Assembly: GCA_003524705.1 (NCBI GenBank)
Contig: DQGV01000289.1
Span: forward strand, 1-7,431
Direction of reading: 5' to 3'
DNA: 7,431 bases
Source of the DNA: Anaerolineae bacterium
GTDB lineage: Bacteria; Chloroflexota; Anaerolineae; Anaerolineales; Villigracilaceae
Part shown: positions 1 through 6,603 of the stretch, one piece after another
Layout of the letters: each line of letters starts with the position of its first letter
Position numbering within the stretch: the first letter of the stretch is position 1
Position numbers and translations under genes: made by a program
Notes under the pieces: model-generated
Seen by the model: the letters and a program-made list of their open reading frames with translations, nothing else
The model's database searches: none
Told to the model about the DNA's origin: nothing

Positions 1-393
1 ATATTCTGCGAGTGTATCAGTCGCCCATTTTTTCATCTTCCAATAGGATGGGCGCAGTTTTTTCGGTGTTGACATAAACAAGTTCTCTTTTACTGATAAG
101 TGAAGAACTTGTGAATTATCTTGATATGCCATCCCCAAACCGAGGCGAAGCGCCTCGGCTGGGGAATCTTTACGGAGCCGTTTTCCATTGATCAAGACAA
201 CACCTTGATCCTGTTCAACGAATCCACTTGCTATTCCGAGAAGAGTAGATTTGCCAGAACCATTTTCACCAACCACAGCATGTATTTCACCTGCTCGACA
301 ATCAAGACTGACGTCGGACAAGGCTTGTACTGTGCCATATTGTTTGGATACTTTTTGAAGTTCAAGAACCAATGTGTGATTATCTCTTGACAT
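1..393 (-). CDS. ABC transporter ATP-binding protein, N-terminal part (sugar type)
   Basis: The frame runs off the window at position 1; 131 residues are present, beginning MSRDNHTLVLELQKVSKQYG. The A-loop Tyr (Y20) is followed by Walker A GENGSGKST at 42-50 with the catalytic Lys at 48. A Q-loop glutamine (Q91 in MAYQDN) is also present. The arrangement SPAEALRLGLGMAYQ is typical of sugar-type (RbsA/MglA/XylG-like) ATPases, which usually have two tandem ATPase halves totalling about 500 residues. Whether this one is a full double-length or a single-domain protein cannot be seen. The signature and Walker B motifs lie outside the window. The start at 393 lies 26 nt after the binding-protein stop, with a GA-rich stretch (GAGAAGAG) about 8 nt upstream. 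It powers the permease at 1750-2796. Confidence 0.92.
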   Translation of the reverse strand, partial: MSRDNHTLVLELQKVSKQYGTVQALSDVSLDCRAGEIHAVVGENGSGKSTLLGIASGFVEQDQGVVLINGKRLRKDSPAEALRLGLGMAYQDNSQVLHLSVKENLFMSTPKKLRPSYWKMKKWATDTLAEY

Positions 394-419
394 AAACGAT
401 ACTCTTCTCGGAATATTTT

Positions 420-1670
420 TTACTTGCCCATTGATTGGAAAATCTCTAACGGAATCATTGATGAGGTTGAGGCTTCTTGAGGCACATCAGGGTTGCAGGT
501 GCCTGTGGTTAACTCTCGCAACACCGGAGGAATGATGATGCCATCGGCAGGGAGTTCATAACCTTTGAGTTTCATCATAGCGGCAGTGAGGGCTATGCGA
601 GATTGATAGTTGCCACCCGACCCATAGAAGACCTTAAAGTTCGGGTTATTAATCTTTTCCCATTCACAGAACAGGCTCATTTCATCAGTTCGAAGCGTCA
701 AAACAATATCAAGTGGTAAACCAGCTTGTTCGTAAGCACGCACACCACCCATGAATGAGTCGGCGGCTTCGTAACTGTAGCCTTTAATATCAGGGTTCGC
801 ACTGATAAAACCAGAGACTGCTTGTAGCGTACCTTCACGAGTCCAACTTGTATCGGCACGACCGACCAATTCAATATCTGGGCTGAGGGCAGGTTCTTCA
901 CAAGATTGCCAGTAAGCAGATAAGGCATTACCCGGGGTACCACCGAGGAAGGCAACTTTACCGCTACCAACTTCTTCATTTAGAGTTTCGGCAAAGAGTT
1001 GGCCCAATAGACAGACATCTTCAGCCACAAAGGTAGGATAGTCTGTACCAGGCTGGCCAATTGCACCGTACGAGTGTGGAATAACAACAATACCTTGTTC
1101 GGTCGCTTCACGTACAGCAGGTAGAAGGGCATCGCCTGCATCAGGGAAGAACGCAATGATATCCACTTCCTGTGCTATCAGACTATTGAAATCAGCGATA
1201 GAACGAGCGGCATCACCAGTAGAATACATGAAGGCGGTGGTGTAAATAATCTTGCCAATTTCAGGATAAGTCAGTGCTTGCAAGATGAATTCCATGTGGG
1301 TCATTTGTCGCCAGAAATTTTCACCAAAGCCATCTGCCAGTGCAACAGTGATGGGACCGCCAGTGCCGGTCTCGCAGACTTTATCCTCCCAGCATTTAAT
1401 GGCAAGGTCCATACGTGCTTGGTCAACAGGTAGCCCGGCGCGATAAAGTGCCGCTCGTGCAATTTCAGATATTCCATCTGCTGTACCAATAGATTTCGTC
1501 AAGATTGCAGGGTCGACATCGTAGCGTTCACCATATTGGTCAGCGCCATCGATTCCGGGACCCAAATCTGTTGCTGGGGCATCGGCTGGTTCTTGCGCTC
1601 CTCCGCCACCACATGCGGCGATTGCCAGCATCAATATAATCATCGCATTAATTACAAATAAACGTTTCAT
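420..1670 (-). CDS. ABC transporter substrate-binding lipoprotein (Peripla_BP_4-like)
   Basis: This is a 416-residue secreted lipoprotein. Residues 1-19 form a signal peptide ending in the lipobox IAAC, with the lipidated Cys at 20 followed by four Gly and a Pro/Ala/Asp-rich linker. The periplasmic-binding core starts only at about 106 (PITVALADGFGENFWRQ), leaving an unusually long N-terminal region with a helical part (about 64-92) and two nearby cysteines (C93 and C99) that could form a disulfide. The core keeps sugar-BP-like features: a DIIAFFPDAGDALLPAVREATEQG-like second strand region, KVAFLGGTPGN, and late YEAADSFMGG and LTLRTDEMS segments. An excellent ribosome-binding site, TAAGGAG, ends 6 nt before the ATG. 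The gene sits between permease and ATPase rather than first. It should be anchored outside the membrane and deliver ligand to the permease at 1750-2796. The ligand is unknown. Confidence 0.92.
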   Translation of the reverse strand: MKRLFVINAMIILMLAIAACGGGGAQEPADAPATDLGPGIDGADQYGERYDVDPAILTKSIGTADGISEIARAALYRAGLPVDQARMDLAIKCWEDKVCETGTGGPITVALADGFGENFWRQMTHMEFILQALTYPEIGKIIYTTAFMYSTGDAARSIADFNSLIAQEVDIIAFFPDAGDALLPAVREATEQGIVVIPHSYGAIGQPGTDYPTFVAEDVCLLGQLFAETLNEEVGSGKVAFLGGTPGNALSAYWQSCEEPALSPDIELVGRADTSWTREGTLQAVSGFISANPDIKGYSYEAADSFMGGVRAYEQAGLPLDIVLTLRTDEMSLFCEWEKINNPNFKVFYGSGGNYQSRIALTAAMMKLKGYELPADGIIIPPVLRELTTGTCNPDVPQEASTSSMIPLEIFQSMGK

Positions 1671-1676
1671 TTTCTT

Positions 1677-1683
1677 CTCCTTA
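1677..1683 (-). promoter_or_regulatory. Strong ribosome-binding site of the binding-protein gene
   Basis: On the minus strand the sequence is TAAGGAG, 6 nt before the ATG at 1670. It is the best Shine-Dalgarno match in the window and fixes the start of the substrate-binding lipoprotein, a component that transport operons usually make in excess over the permease. Confidence 0.8.
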
Positions 1684-1726
1684 GGTTGGTTAGTCTATAA
1701 AAGGATATGTTGAATTCTTGGATGTC

Positions 1727-1740
1727 CGCTGTAACCAGCG
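1727..1740 (-). other. Short stem-loop in the permease/binding-protein gap
   Basis: CGCTG-loop-CAGCG forms a perfect 5 bp stem with a 4 nt loop, 9 nt after the permease stop. It has no following T-run on the minus strand, so it is not a normal intrinsic terminator. It could protect a processed downstream transcript, but a stem this short may also be chance. I see no convincing -35/-10 promoter pair in the rest of the 79 nt gap. Confidence 0.3.
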
Positions 1741-1749
1741 AGCATCGAG

Positions 1750-2796
1750 TCATGTTGCCTGCACGCCTCCTTTCTCATCTTCGGCATTATTCTTTTTGAA
1801 TCGGGAAATACCTATCAGCGAATTTTCGATTAAGGTGACGATGCGGTCACCGGAAATGACCATACCGCCAATAATCGCAATGCCAAACACTGTAAATTGC
1901 AATGCGGTGGGGAGTCCTAATACCCGCAACATTTGGTTCAACAATACGAGGAAGAAAGCCGCTCCCCAAGTGGAAATAGCATTTGCCAATCCACCTGTGA
2001 GCGATGCTCCAGCAATGACCACCGCAGCAATTGGACCCAGCAGATATGGCGCACCGAGTACCAAACTTGGACTGCGAAGAAATCCTGCCAGTACAATGCC
2101 ATTCAAACCGTACAATAGATAAGCAGTCATATAGGCAAGGATGACATACCCGTTAACACGCAAGCCCAATATCCAAGCCGCGTGCGGATTGGCACCAACT
2201 GATTGAAATTTACGACCAAATTCTGTGTAACGAAATATCAGAACCAAAAGAATGGAGATTATTACAACCATCCATACAACATTATTCAAACCAAGAAACG
2301 GTGCAGTAATCCATTCCGCAAAGCGAGGCGGAACAGATGCTTCGTTTGGTACATTATCAGCATACGCCAGTGCCGCGCCGTAGATGATTTGTCCCATTGC
2401 TAATGTGACAATGAGCGGATTTAATTTCAACACCCCGACCAACGTCCCTGAGATAAGCCCAAGCAAAAGAGAAACGCCCAATGCTGTTGCAATTGCAACA
2501 GGCAAACGTTCATCAAGATTGCCTGAGATTCCAACTGTCACCAGTGCGGCGAGCGTCATCACACCGGGGATTGATAAGTCAATGCCGCCGGTCATCACGA
2601 CTAGCATTTGACCCAACGCGGCAAGAGCCAAAAAAGAGGTCAGAGGAAGAACCGTTGTGAAGGATGTGCGCGTGAGCGTTGATGGAGCAATCCAATAGCA
2701 GGCGAGGATAAGTAATAAGATAGCAATCCAAACTGATAAGTAACGGGACGAAACCACAATGGAAGTGAGAAGTGGGGAGGTTGTCAATTTTTTCAT
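1750..2796 (-). CDS. ABC transporter permease, RbsC/BPD_transp_2 type
   Basis: This 348-residue integral membrane protein has many hydrophobic segments, the first at about residues 19-38. The family hallmark GQMLVVMTGGIDLSIPG follows the second segment (about 62-78). A cytoplasmic loop with EFGRKFQSVGANPHAAWILG (about 192-211) is the region that contacts the ATPase in this family. A late Gly/Ala-rich part (GPIAAVVIAGASLTGG) is also typical. Length fits the usual 310-350 residues of the ribose/xylose/nucleoside-type permeases. AGGAA (2802-2806) overlaps the preceding TAG stop and supports the ATG at 2796. Only one permease is visible; it may act as a homodimer, or a second may lie beyond position 1. 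The hydrophilic C-terminal tail is rich in Asn, Asp, Glu and Lys. Substrates of this family include sugars, nucleosides and autoinducer-2, so the substrate stays open. Confidence 0.94.
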   Translation of the reverse strand: MKKLTTSPLLTSIVVSSRYLSVWIAILLLILACYWIAPSTLTRTSFTTVLPLTSFLALAALGQMLVVMTGGIDLSIPGVMTLAALVTVGISGNLDERLPVAIATALGVSLLLGLISGTLVGVLKLNPLIVTLAMGQIIYGAALAYADNVPNEASVPPRFAEWITAPFLGLNNVVWMVVIISILLVLIFRYTEFGRKFQSVGANPHAAWILGLRVNGYVILAYMTAYLLYGLNGIVLAGFLRSPSLVLGAPYLLGPIAAVVIAGASLTGGLANAISTWGAAFFLVLLNQMLRVLGLPTALQFTVFGIAIIGGMVISGDRIVTLIENSLIGISRFKKNNAEDEKGGVQAT

Positions 2797-2804
2797 CGTA
2801 ATTC

Positions 2805-4148
2805 CTATAATTCTGGCAGTTTGAAGCCTGATTGAGCAACGACATAATCACGTGATTGATACGCCTTGTTACGCAAATCATCAATATTTACATTCAACAA
2901 ATTTCCATTTCGTTTCAATGCTTTACCTGCTACAAAAACTGAATCAACATTACTCGTATCCATGCCCCATACCACTGCACCAATCGGGTCGTTGACCGGC
3001 AAAATGTTTGGGCGGTCTGTTCTTAGCAGTATCAAATCGGCTTCTTTGCCGGGCGTGAGTGTGCCAGTTTTATCCAACAAACCATTGGCGCGTGCACCTT
3101 CAATGGTTGCAAACTCAATCACATCACGTGAATTTAAAAACGATGGCAAGCCACGTTTGCCAGCAAGTTGCTTATCAAAAATCATTGTCTTTTGTAATGA
3201 ATGTACCGAACGCATTTGCGTAAACATATCGTTTGGCATGTTGGTTTCTACATCAATGCTCAAACTTGGTTTCAGTCCACGGTCTAAAAAGCGCTGAATC
3301 GGCGGCATGCCATGTCCCATATTCATTTCAACTGGTGAAGCGAGAGAAACTGTTCCGCCACTATCAACAATCATTTTGATTTCATCATCACTCAATGTGG
3401 TGCAATGGATATATGTCGTATCATCCTTAAGCAAACCTGCTTTGCCCATTTCGGCAAGTTTTCCATGTCTGCCTGCTGTGCCAACGCCAACATGAACCGT
3501 AATGCGAACATTTAACTCACGTGCTAATCCCCATTGTGATTTTGCAACTTCAAAGGGAGTGAATTCAGGTCCAGGGGGTGCAATTGCAAACGTTAGCAAT
3601 TGGTCTTTGGATGAAAAATATGTTTTCGCAACATCACGAATCCATTGTTCTTGTTGTTCATCAGGTTTTTTCCACCATGGATAACCATACGCAAACACAG
3701 CCCGCATTCCAGATTCACTTAATGCTTTAATGACCGCATCGGCATGTTCACGAGTGGTTTGGATATGTGACCAATCAAGAATCGTTGTAATACCTGCATC
3801 AATCGCGCCATACAAACCGACAAGATTACCAATGTATGCATCTTCCGGGCGATAAACTGGTGCAAGCGTATTTAAAATGAAAGACGAATAATTCGCTTCA
3901 CCTTCTAAGGGGACATCTGTTCCAATATTCCGCAGAATCCCCTCCCACACATGACGATGCGTATCAATGAAGCCCGGCATAACAATCATGTCCGAGGCGT
4001 CAATCACCTCTGCATCTTCAGCATTGATGTTCAGATTGATAGCCGCGATTTTTGTGCCTTCAATCAAAACATCGGCTTGATGAAAGTTGCCGATTTTTTT
4101 ATCAAGGGTTAAGACGATGCCGTTCTTAATCAGAATTTTATTTGCCAT
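2805..4148 (-). CDS. Metal-dependent amidohydrolase/deaminase (COG0402, TRZ/ATZ-like)
   Basis: This is a 447-residue cytoplasmic enzyme of the amidohydrolase superfamily. It begins with the small beta domain (ILIKNGIVLTLD) and has PGFIDTHRH carrying the HxH metal ligands H64 and H66. Further probable ligands are H219 (TVHVGVG), H248 (TYIHC) and D299 (SIDVETN). The C-terminal part has the family segment TPGKEADLILL. Relatives hydrolyse ring C-N or C-X bonds in purines, pyrimidines, triazines and similar compounds. The usual HxxE glutamate after the third His is absent: the sequence is HVGV, residues 219-222. The subgroup with PGFxDTHRHxW motifs appears largely uncharacterised as far as I know. 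It starts 2 nt after the SDR stop with only a weak ribosome-binding site (GATGAAAT), implying coupling. Its position before the transporter genes suggests that it acts on the imported compound; this is inference. Confidence 0.9.
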   Translation of the reverse strand: MANKILIKNGIVLTLDKKIGNFHQADVLIEGTKIAAINLNINAEDAEVIDASDMIVMPGFIDTHRHVWEGILRNIGTDVPLEGEANYSSFILNTLAPVYRPEDAYIGNLVGLYGAIDAGITTILDWSHIQTTREHADAVIKALSESGMRAVFAYGYPWWKKPDEQQEQWIRDVAKTYFSSKDQLLTFAIAPPGPEFTPFEVAKSQWGLARELNVRITVHVGVGTAGRHGKLAEMGKAGLLKDDTTYIHCTTLSDDEIKMIVDSGGTVSLASPVEMNMGHGMPPIQRFLDRGLKPSLSIDVETNMPNDMFTQMRSVHSLQKTMIFDKQLAGKRGLPSFLNSRDVIEFATIEGARANGLLDKTGTLTPGKEADLILLRTDRPNILPVNDPIGAVVWGMDTSNVDSVFVAGKALKRNGNLLNVNIDDLRNKAYQSRDYVVAQSGFKLPEL

Positions 4149-4150
4149 AA

Positions 4151-4852
4151 TTATTTCATCATGCGTCCGCCATCAACGCGTAAGTTGACACCATTCACGC
4201 CACCATTTTCTAAAAGAAACACAGCGGCATCGGTCACTTCTGCAACAGTCACTAAACGTCCCATAGCAGTGCGTGCCCTTAAGTTATCAAGCACTTCTTT
4301 AGGTTTAGACATCCATGCTGGCGTATCACCAACTTGACCGGGATGAATGGCATTGGCTCGAATGGGTGAGAGTTCAATTGCCAGAGAATTAATTAATGTA
4401 GACATAGCACCATTGACTGTCGTAATCGTCGTCGAGCCAGGATAAGGCTGGTCTTTAGCGAGCCCGCCAAAAATCAAGATTGAAGCGTCTTGTCTCATCT
4501 TTGGATGAAGAACATGCACAACTTCGGTATATCCAACTAATTTCAATGTGACCAACTTAATCGCTTCATCCACGTTATATTCACGCACTTTGTTATCGTC
4601 ACGATAAATGCCCATCACCACAACGCGCAAAACATCATCAACATTTTTCAATGCAGGAGCAATGCTATGTGGTTCGGCTAAATCAAACGCAACAGGGACG
4701 CAATCGCCACCGAGTTCTTTCGCAAGTGCTTCAGCACGTTCGATTGTGCGGCTACTGACTACAACGCGATGACCTTTATCTACATAATGTTTGGCAAGTG
4801 CTTTACCCAATTCATTGGTTGCACCAGCAATCACAACAGTTCCTTTAGACAT
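4151..4852 (-). CDS. Short-chain dehydrogenase/reductase-fold protein lacking the usual catalytic triad
   Basis: This 233-residue protein has a Rossmann fold of the SDR superfamily. The N-terminal nucleotide motif is AGATNELGKA (residues 9-18), a variant of TGxxxGxG. SSR at 33-35 after the second strand suggests NADP(H) preference. The C-terminal SDR signature is clear: LAIELSPIRANAIHPG (157-172), then the TP motif and a final VDGG. The catalytic region is abnormal: where YxxxK should stand the sequence has ITTVN (143-147), and the usual catalytic Ser region reads IFGG. The ATG at 4852 is chosen over 4861 because AAAGGA lies 8 nt upstream of it, whereas at 4861 the same element abuts the ATG. 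The start overlaps the bicupin B stop by 8 nt. From memory, a VNGA-type SDR subgroup with this change exists elsewhere. It may be a divergent oxidoreductase, an isomerase-like enzyme or a non-catalytic partner. Confidence 0.85.
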   Translation of the reverse strand: MSKGTVVIAGATNELGKALAKHYVDKGHRVVVSSRTIERAEALAKELGGDCVPVAFDLAEPHSIAPALKNVDDVLRVVVMGIYRDDNKVREYNVDEAIKLVTLKLVGYTEVVHVLHPKMRQDASILIFGGLAKDQPYPGSTTITTVNGAMSTLINSLAIELSPIRANAIHPGQVGDTPAWMSKPKEVLDNLRARTAMGRLVTVAEVTDAAVFLLENGGVNGVNLRVDGGRMMK

Positions 4853-5753
4853 TGTTGCCATCCTTTTTGTTTAATTTTTCTTCAAAGTATTTCCAATCGC
4901 GCAAGAAGCGATATGAATAGCGACGTGAAGGTTGCGGTGTAGCAGTTTCTAACCAACGCACAATTCCGTTTGTATTATTTTTAAATTCGTGGATGCAACC
5001 AACACCTGACCATGCCACATCACCGGGTTTGAGTAAATAATGAATGCCATCAAACTTGCTATCTACTTCGCCTTCTAAAATTAAATAAGCTTCTTCAAGT
5101 GGATGGTCATGTGGACTAGCCATTCCGCCGGGCACATACTGCACCATAAACATGGTGGCGAGTTGAGCACCTAACTCACTATCAATCATCATCTTGACTG
5201 TGATTCCGCTATACACAAGCAAAGCTGTACGCATACTTGCAGAAAGTGCTAACAAATCTTGTGATTGTTTGGTGGGGTCCATATTGGCATCAGATATATG
5301 ACCAAATGCTCGTGTGCGTGGATCACGCGCATCTACTGTGATTGGATTCACTTTTGGCAATTCTGCAACTGGATACACATCATCCATGCCCATGCGTGGT
5401 TGCGGAGCCAAACTCTCTGCCCAACGGACAGTTTTATTGCTTTCATTTCGTAACGCATGTGGCGCGGCAACTTGAATGAAACCATAGTCACCTTGTTTCA
5501 TTAAGTATGTTCCATCACCTGTCGCACAAGTTAATTCACCTTCGAGAATGTATATGCTTTCTTCAAATGTATGCAAATGTGTGTTGATACTTCCGCCGGG
5601 TTCTAATTCGCACAAATTAAATTCTTGATGTACAGAACCTGTTTCACGATTCACTATAGACCAAACGCGATAACCTTTGCTTATTTTTTCATACGCTTTT
5701 GGTAATTTGTAATCCGCATCTGCGGCAGTTTTAACAATGTGATATTTTTGCAT
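4845..5753 (-). CDS. Bicupin B, paralogue of bicupin A, function unknown
   Basis: This is a 302-residue bicupin starting MQKYHIVKTA. An in-frame ATG at 5783 would overlap the end of bicupin A, but the one at 5753 has GAGG 7 nt upstream (5761-5764) and is preferred. Domain 1 carries H59, H61, E65 and H99; domain 2 carries H215, H217, E221 and H255, so both metal sites look complete. It shares with bicupin A the HLH(S/T)FEES and YILEGE core, the APQP/SPQP segment after domain 1, the HDH...EE motif, GCIH in the second motif of domain 2, and an RF.RDW motif near the C-terminus. An interdomain region (about 120-175) and a Lys-rich tail differ. It probably handles a related substrate or a successive step, or forms a hetero-oligomer with A. 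Its last codons overlap the SDR start, suggesting translational coupling. Confidence 0.9.
   Translation of the reverse strand: MQKYHIVKTAADADYKLPKAYEKISKGYRVWSIVNRETGSVHQEFNLCELEPGGSINTHLHTFEESIYILEGELTCATGDGTYLMKQGDYGFIQVAAPHALRNESNKTVRWAESLAPQPRMGMDDVYPVAELPKVNPITVDARDPRTRAFGHISDANMDPTKQSQDLLALSASMRTALLVYSGITVKMMIDSELGAQLATMFMVQYVPGGMASPHDHPLEEAYLILEGEVDSKFDGIHYLLKPGDVAWSGVGCIHEFKNNTNGIVRWLETATPQPSRRYSYRFLRDWKYFEEKLNKKDGNNV
4861..4866 (-). promoter_or_regulatory. Ribosome-binding site of the SDR gene inside bicupin B
   Basis: AAAGGA lies within the last codons of bicupin B, 8 nt upstream of the ATG at 4852. It decides the SDR start in favour of 4852 over the ATG at 4861, which the same element touches directly. 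The gene junction ATGTCTAA places the new start and the old stop within 8 nt, a classic coupling arrangement. Confidence 0.7.
5535..5579 (-). repeat. DNA repeat shared by the two bicupin genes, copy in B
   Basis: This is the partner of 6386-6430, in the same orientation and about 850 bp away. It encodes HLHTFEESIYILEGE of bicupin B domain 1. The two copies could mediate recombination that fuses or deletes the tandem genes. Confidence 0.6.
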
Positions 5754-5760
5754 ATAACAT

Positions 5761-5764
5761 CCTC
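5761..5764 (-). promoter_or_regulatory. Ribosome-binding site deciding the bicupin B start
   Basis: GAGG on the minus strand directly follows the bicupin A stop codon (TAAGAGG) and lies 7 nt before the ATG at 5753. This supports the shorter bicupin B over the in-frame ATG at 5783 inside bicupin A. Confidence 0.65.
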
Positions 5765-6595
5765 TTATTGATATTGAGTCCAATCGCGTTCAAAACGAAA
5801 AACTTCTTTGGCAGGTGGCAATGGTGCTTGTGTTTCAATCCAACGCACGGGTTCATTGCCAACATTTTCAAAACTATGAATGCAACCAACACTCGTCCAA
5901 ATCACATCACCTGCTCCGAGGTCATACACTTTTCCATCGGCAGTTGCTTTCACACGTCCACTGACGATGTAATATGATTCTTCAAAGGTATGGTCGTGTG
6001 GATCAATCTTTGCGGCGGGCATGTATTGAATCAAAAATAATGATTGATGAATTGCACCAAACGAACGGTCAACAAACATTTTGATGGCGACTCCAGTGGT
6101 TGGATTGAATCCTTCCATTTGAGACGCACCGCCGGGCGTTGGCAGTTGCGCCTCATCAAAATGACCTATGAAGCTGTTTGCATTCTCCGAAGCATTTGCT
6201 TCGCCTGAACTGATGAAGAACGTGTCGCGTCCATAATCTATATTGCGTGGTTGAGGTGAGTGCATCTCCAACCAACGAGCGGATTTATTACTCGAGTTAT
6301 GAAAAGAATGTTTGACACCTGTACTAATCAAGCCATAATTCCCTGCACTGAGTTGATGAGTCTGGTCACCGATTTGTAAAGTGACTTCACCTTCGAGAAT
6401 ATAAAAACTTTCTTCAAATGAATGCAAATGAGACTCGATTTTTCCATTTGCATCTAAAAAGCAAATGCCCGTACCCATGTGAACGGAACCCATACCACGA
6501 TAGACATAGCCTGCATAACGAAAGCCAAGGCTATGACCTTCATATAACTTTGGTGTTTGGGCAATGCTTGAGTCAATTTTGGATACGTAATGCAT
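5765..6595 (-). CDS. Bicupin A, two intact metal sites, function unknown
   Basis: This is a 276-residue protein with two cupin beta-barrel domains. In domain 1 the first cupin motif gives H56, H58 and E62 and the second gives H96. In domain 2 the equivalent residues are H200, H202, E206 and H240. Spacing fits the classical G(X)5HXH(X)3E(X)6G and G(X)5PXG(X)2H(X)3N patterns, with Pro replaced by Ser in both second motifs. Both domains should therefore bind a divalent metal. No signal peptide is seen, so it is probably cytoplasmic. The start is supported by AAGGA 5 nt upstream (6601-6605), which overlaps the E2 stop codon. Bicupin B next to it is a clear paralogue. Known bicupins include ureidoglycine aminohydrolase, oxalate decarboxylase, gentisate dioxygenase and quercetinase; I cannot choose between these or exclude a new activity. 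A catabolic role is inferred from the operon. Confidence 0.9.
   Translation of the reverse strand: MHYVSKIDSSIAQTPKLYEGHSLGFRYAGYVYRGMGSVHMGTGICFLDANGKIESHLHSFEESFYILEGEVTLQIGDQTHQLSAGNYGLISTGVKHSFHNSSNKSARWLEMHSPQPRNIDYGRDTFFISSGEANASENANSFIGHFDEAQLPTPGGASQMEGFNPTTGVAIKMFVDRSFGAIHQSLFLIQYMPAAKIDPHDHTFEESYYIVSGRVKATADGKVYDLGAGDVIWTSVGCIHSFENVGNEPVRWIETQAPLPPAKEVFRFERDWTQYQ
6386..6430 (-). repeat. DNA repeat shared by the two bicupin genes, copy in A
   Basis: This 45 bp stretch matches 5535-5579 at 40 of 45 positions by hand count. It encodes the first metal-binding motif of domain 1 (HLHSFEESFYILEGE in A). Retention at the DNA level supports descent of the two genes by duplication, although strong protein constraint on this motif also contributes. 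Confidence 0.6.
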
Positions 6596-6603
6596 ATTTA
6601 TCC

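Noticed and set aside
132..165. Large imperfect palindrome (6 bp + 8 bp stems, 3 nt loop) that resembles a REP element or terminator.
   Set aside because: It lies inside the ATPase coding region and encodes the expected SPAEALRLGLG family segment in frame, so the symmetry is most likely a by-product of codon choice. No second copy was seen in the window.
121..390. Plus-strand open frame of 89 codons.
   Set aside because: It is antisense to the ABC ATPase, whose minus-strand frame shows Walker A and Q-loop motifs; the plus-strand protein has no recognisable features.
1671..1749. Internal promoter or intrinsic terminator in the gap.
   Set aside because: No -35/-10 pair with suitable spacing was found, and the stem-loop is short and not followed by a T-run on the transcribed strand.
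2866..3297. Plus-strand open frame of 143 codons.
   Set aside because: It is antisense to the amidohydrolase, has no motif or good ribosome-binding site, and is explained by the coding of the opposite strand.
4845..5783. Longer bicupin B start at 5783.
   Set aside because: It would overlap the end of bicupin A, lacks a ribosome-binding site and adds ten residues without family support; the ATG at 5753 has GAGG at proper spacing.
5765..6595. Naming bicupin A (or B) as (S)-ureidoglycine aminohydrolase (AllE).
   Set aside because: The bicupin fold and nearby amidohydrolase make it tempting, but the motifs differ from what I recall of AllE, both domains keep metal sites, and no allantoinase or allantoate amidohydrolase of the usual kind is present.
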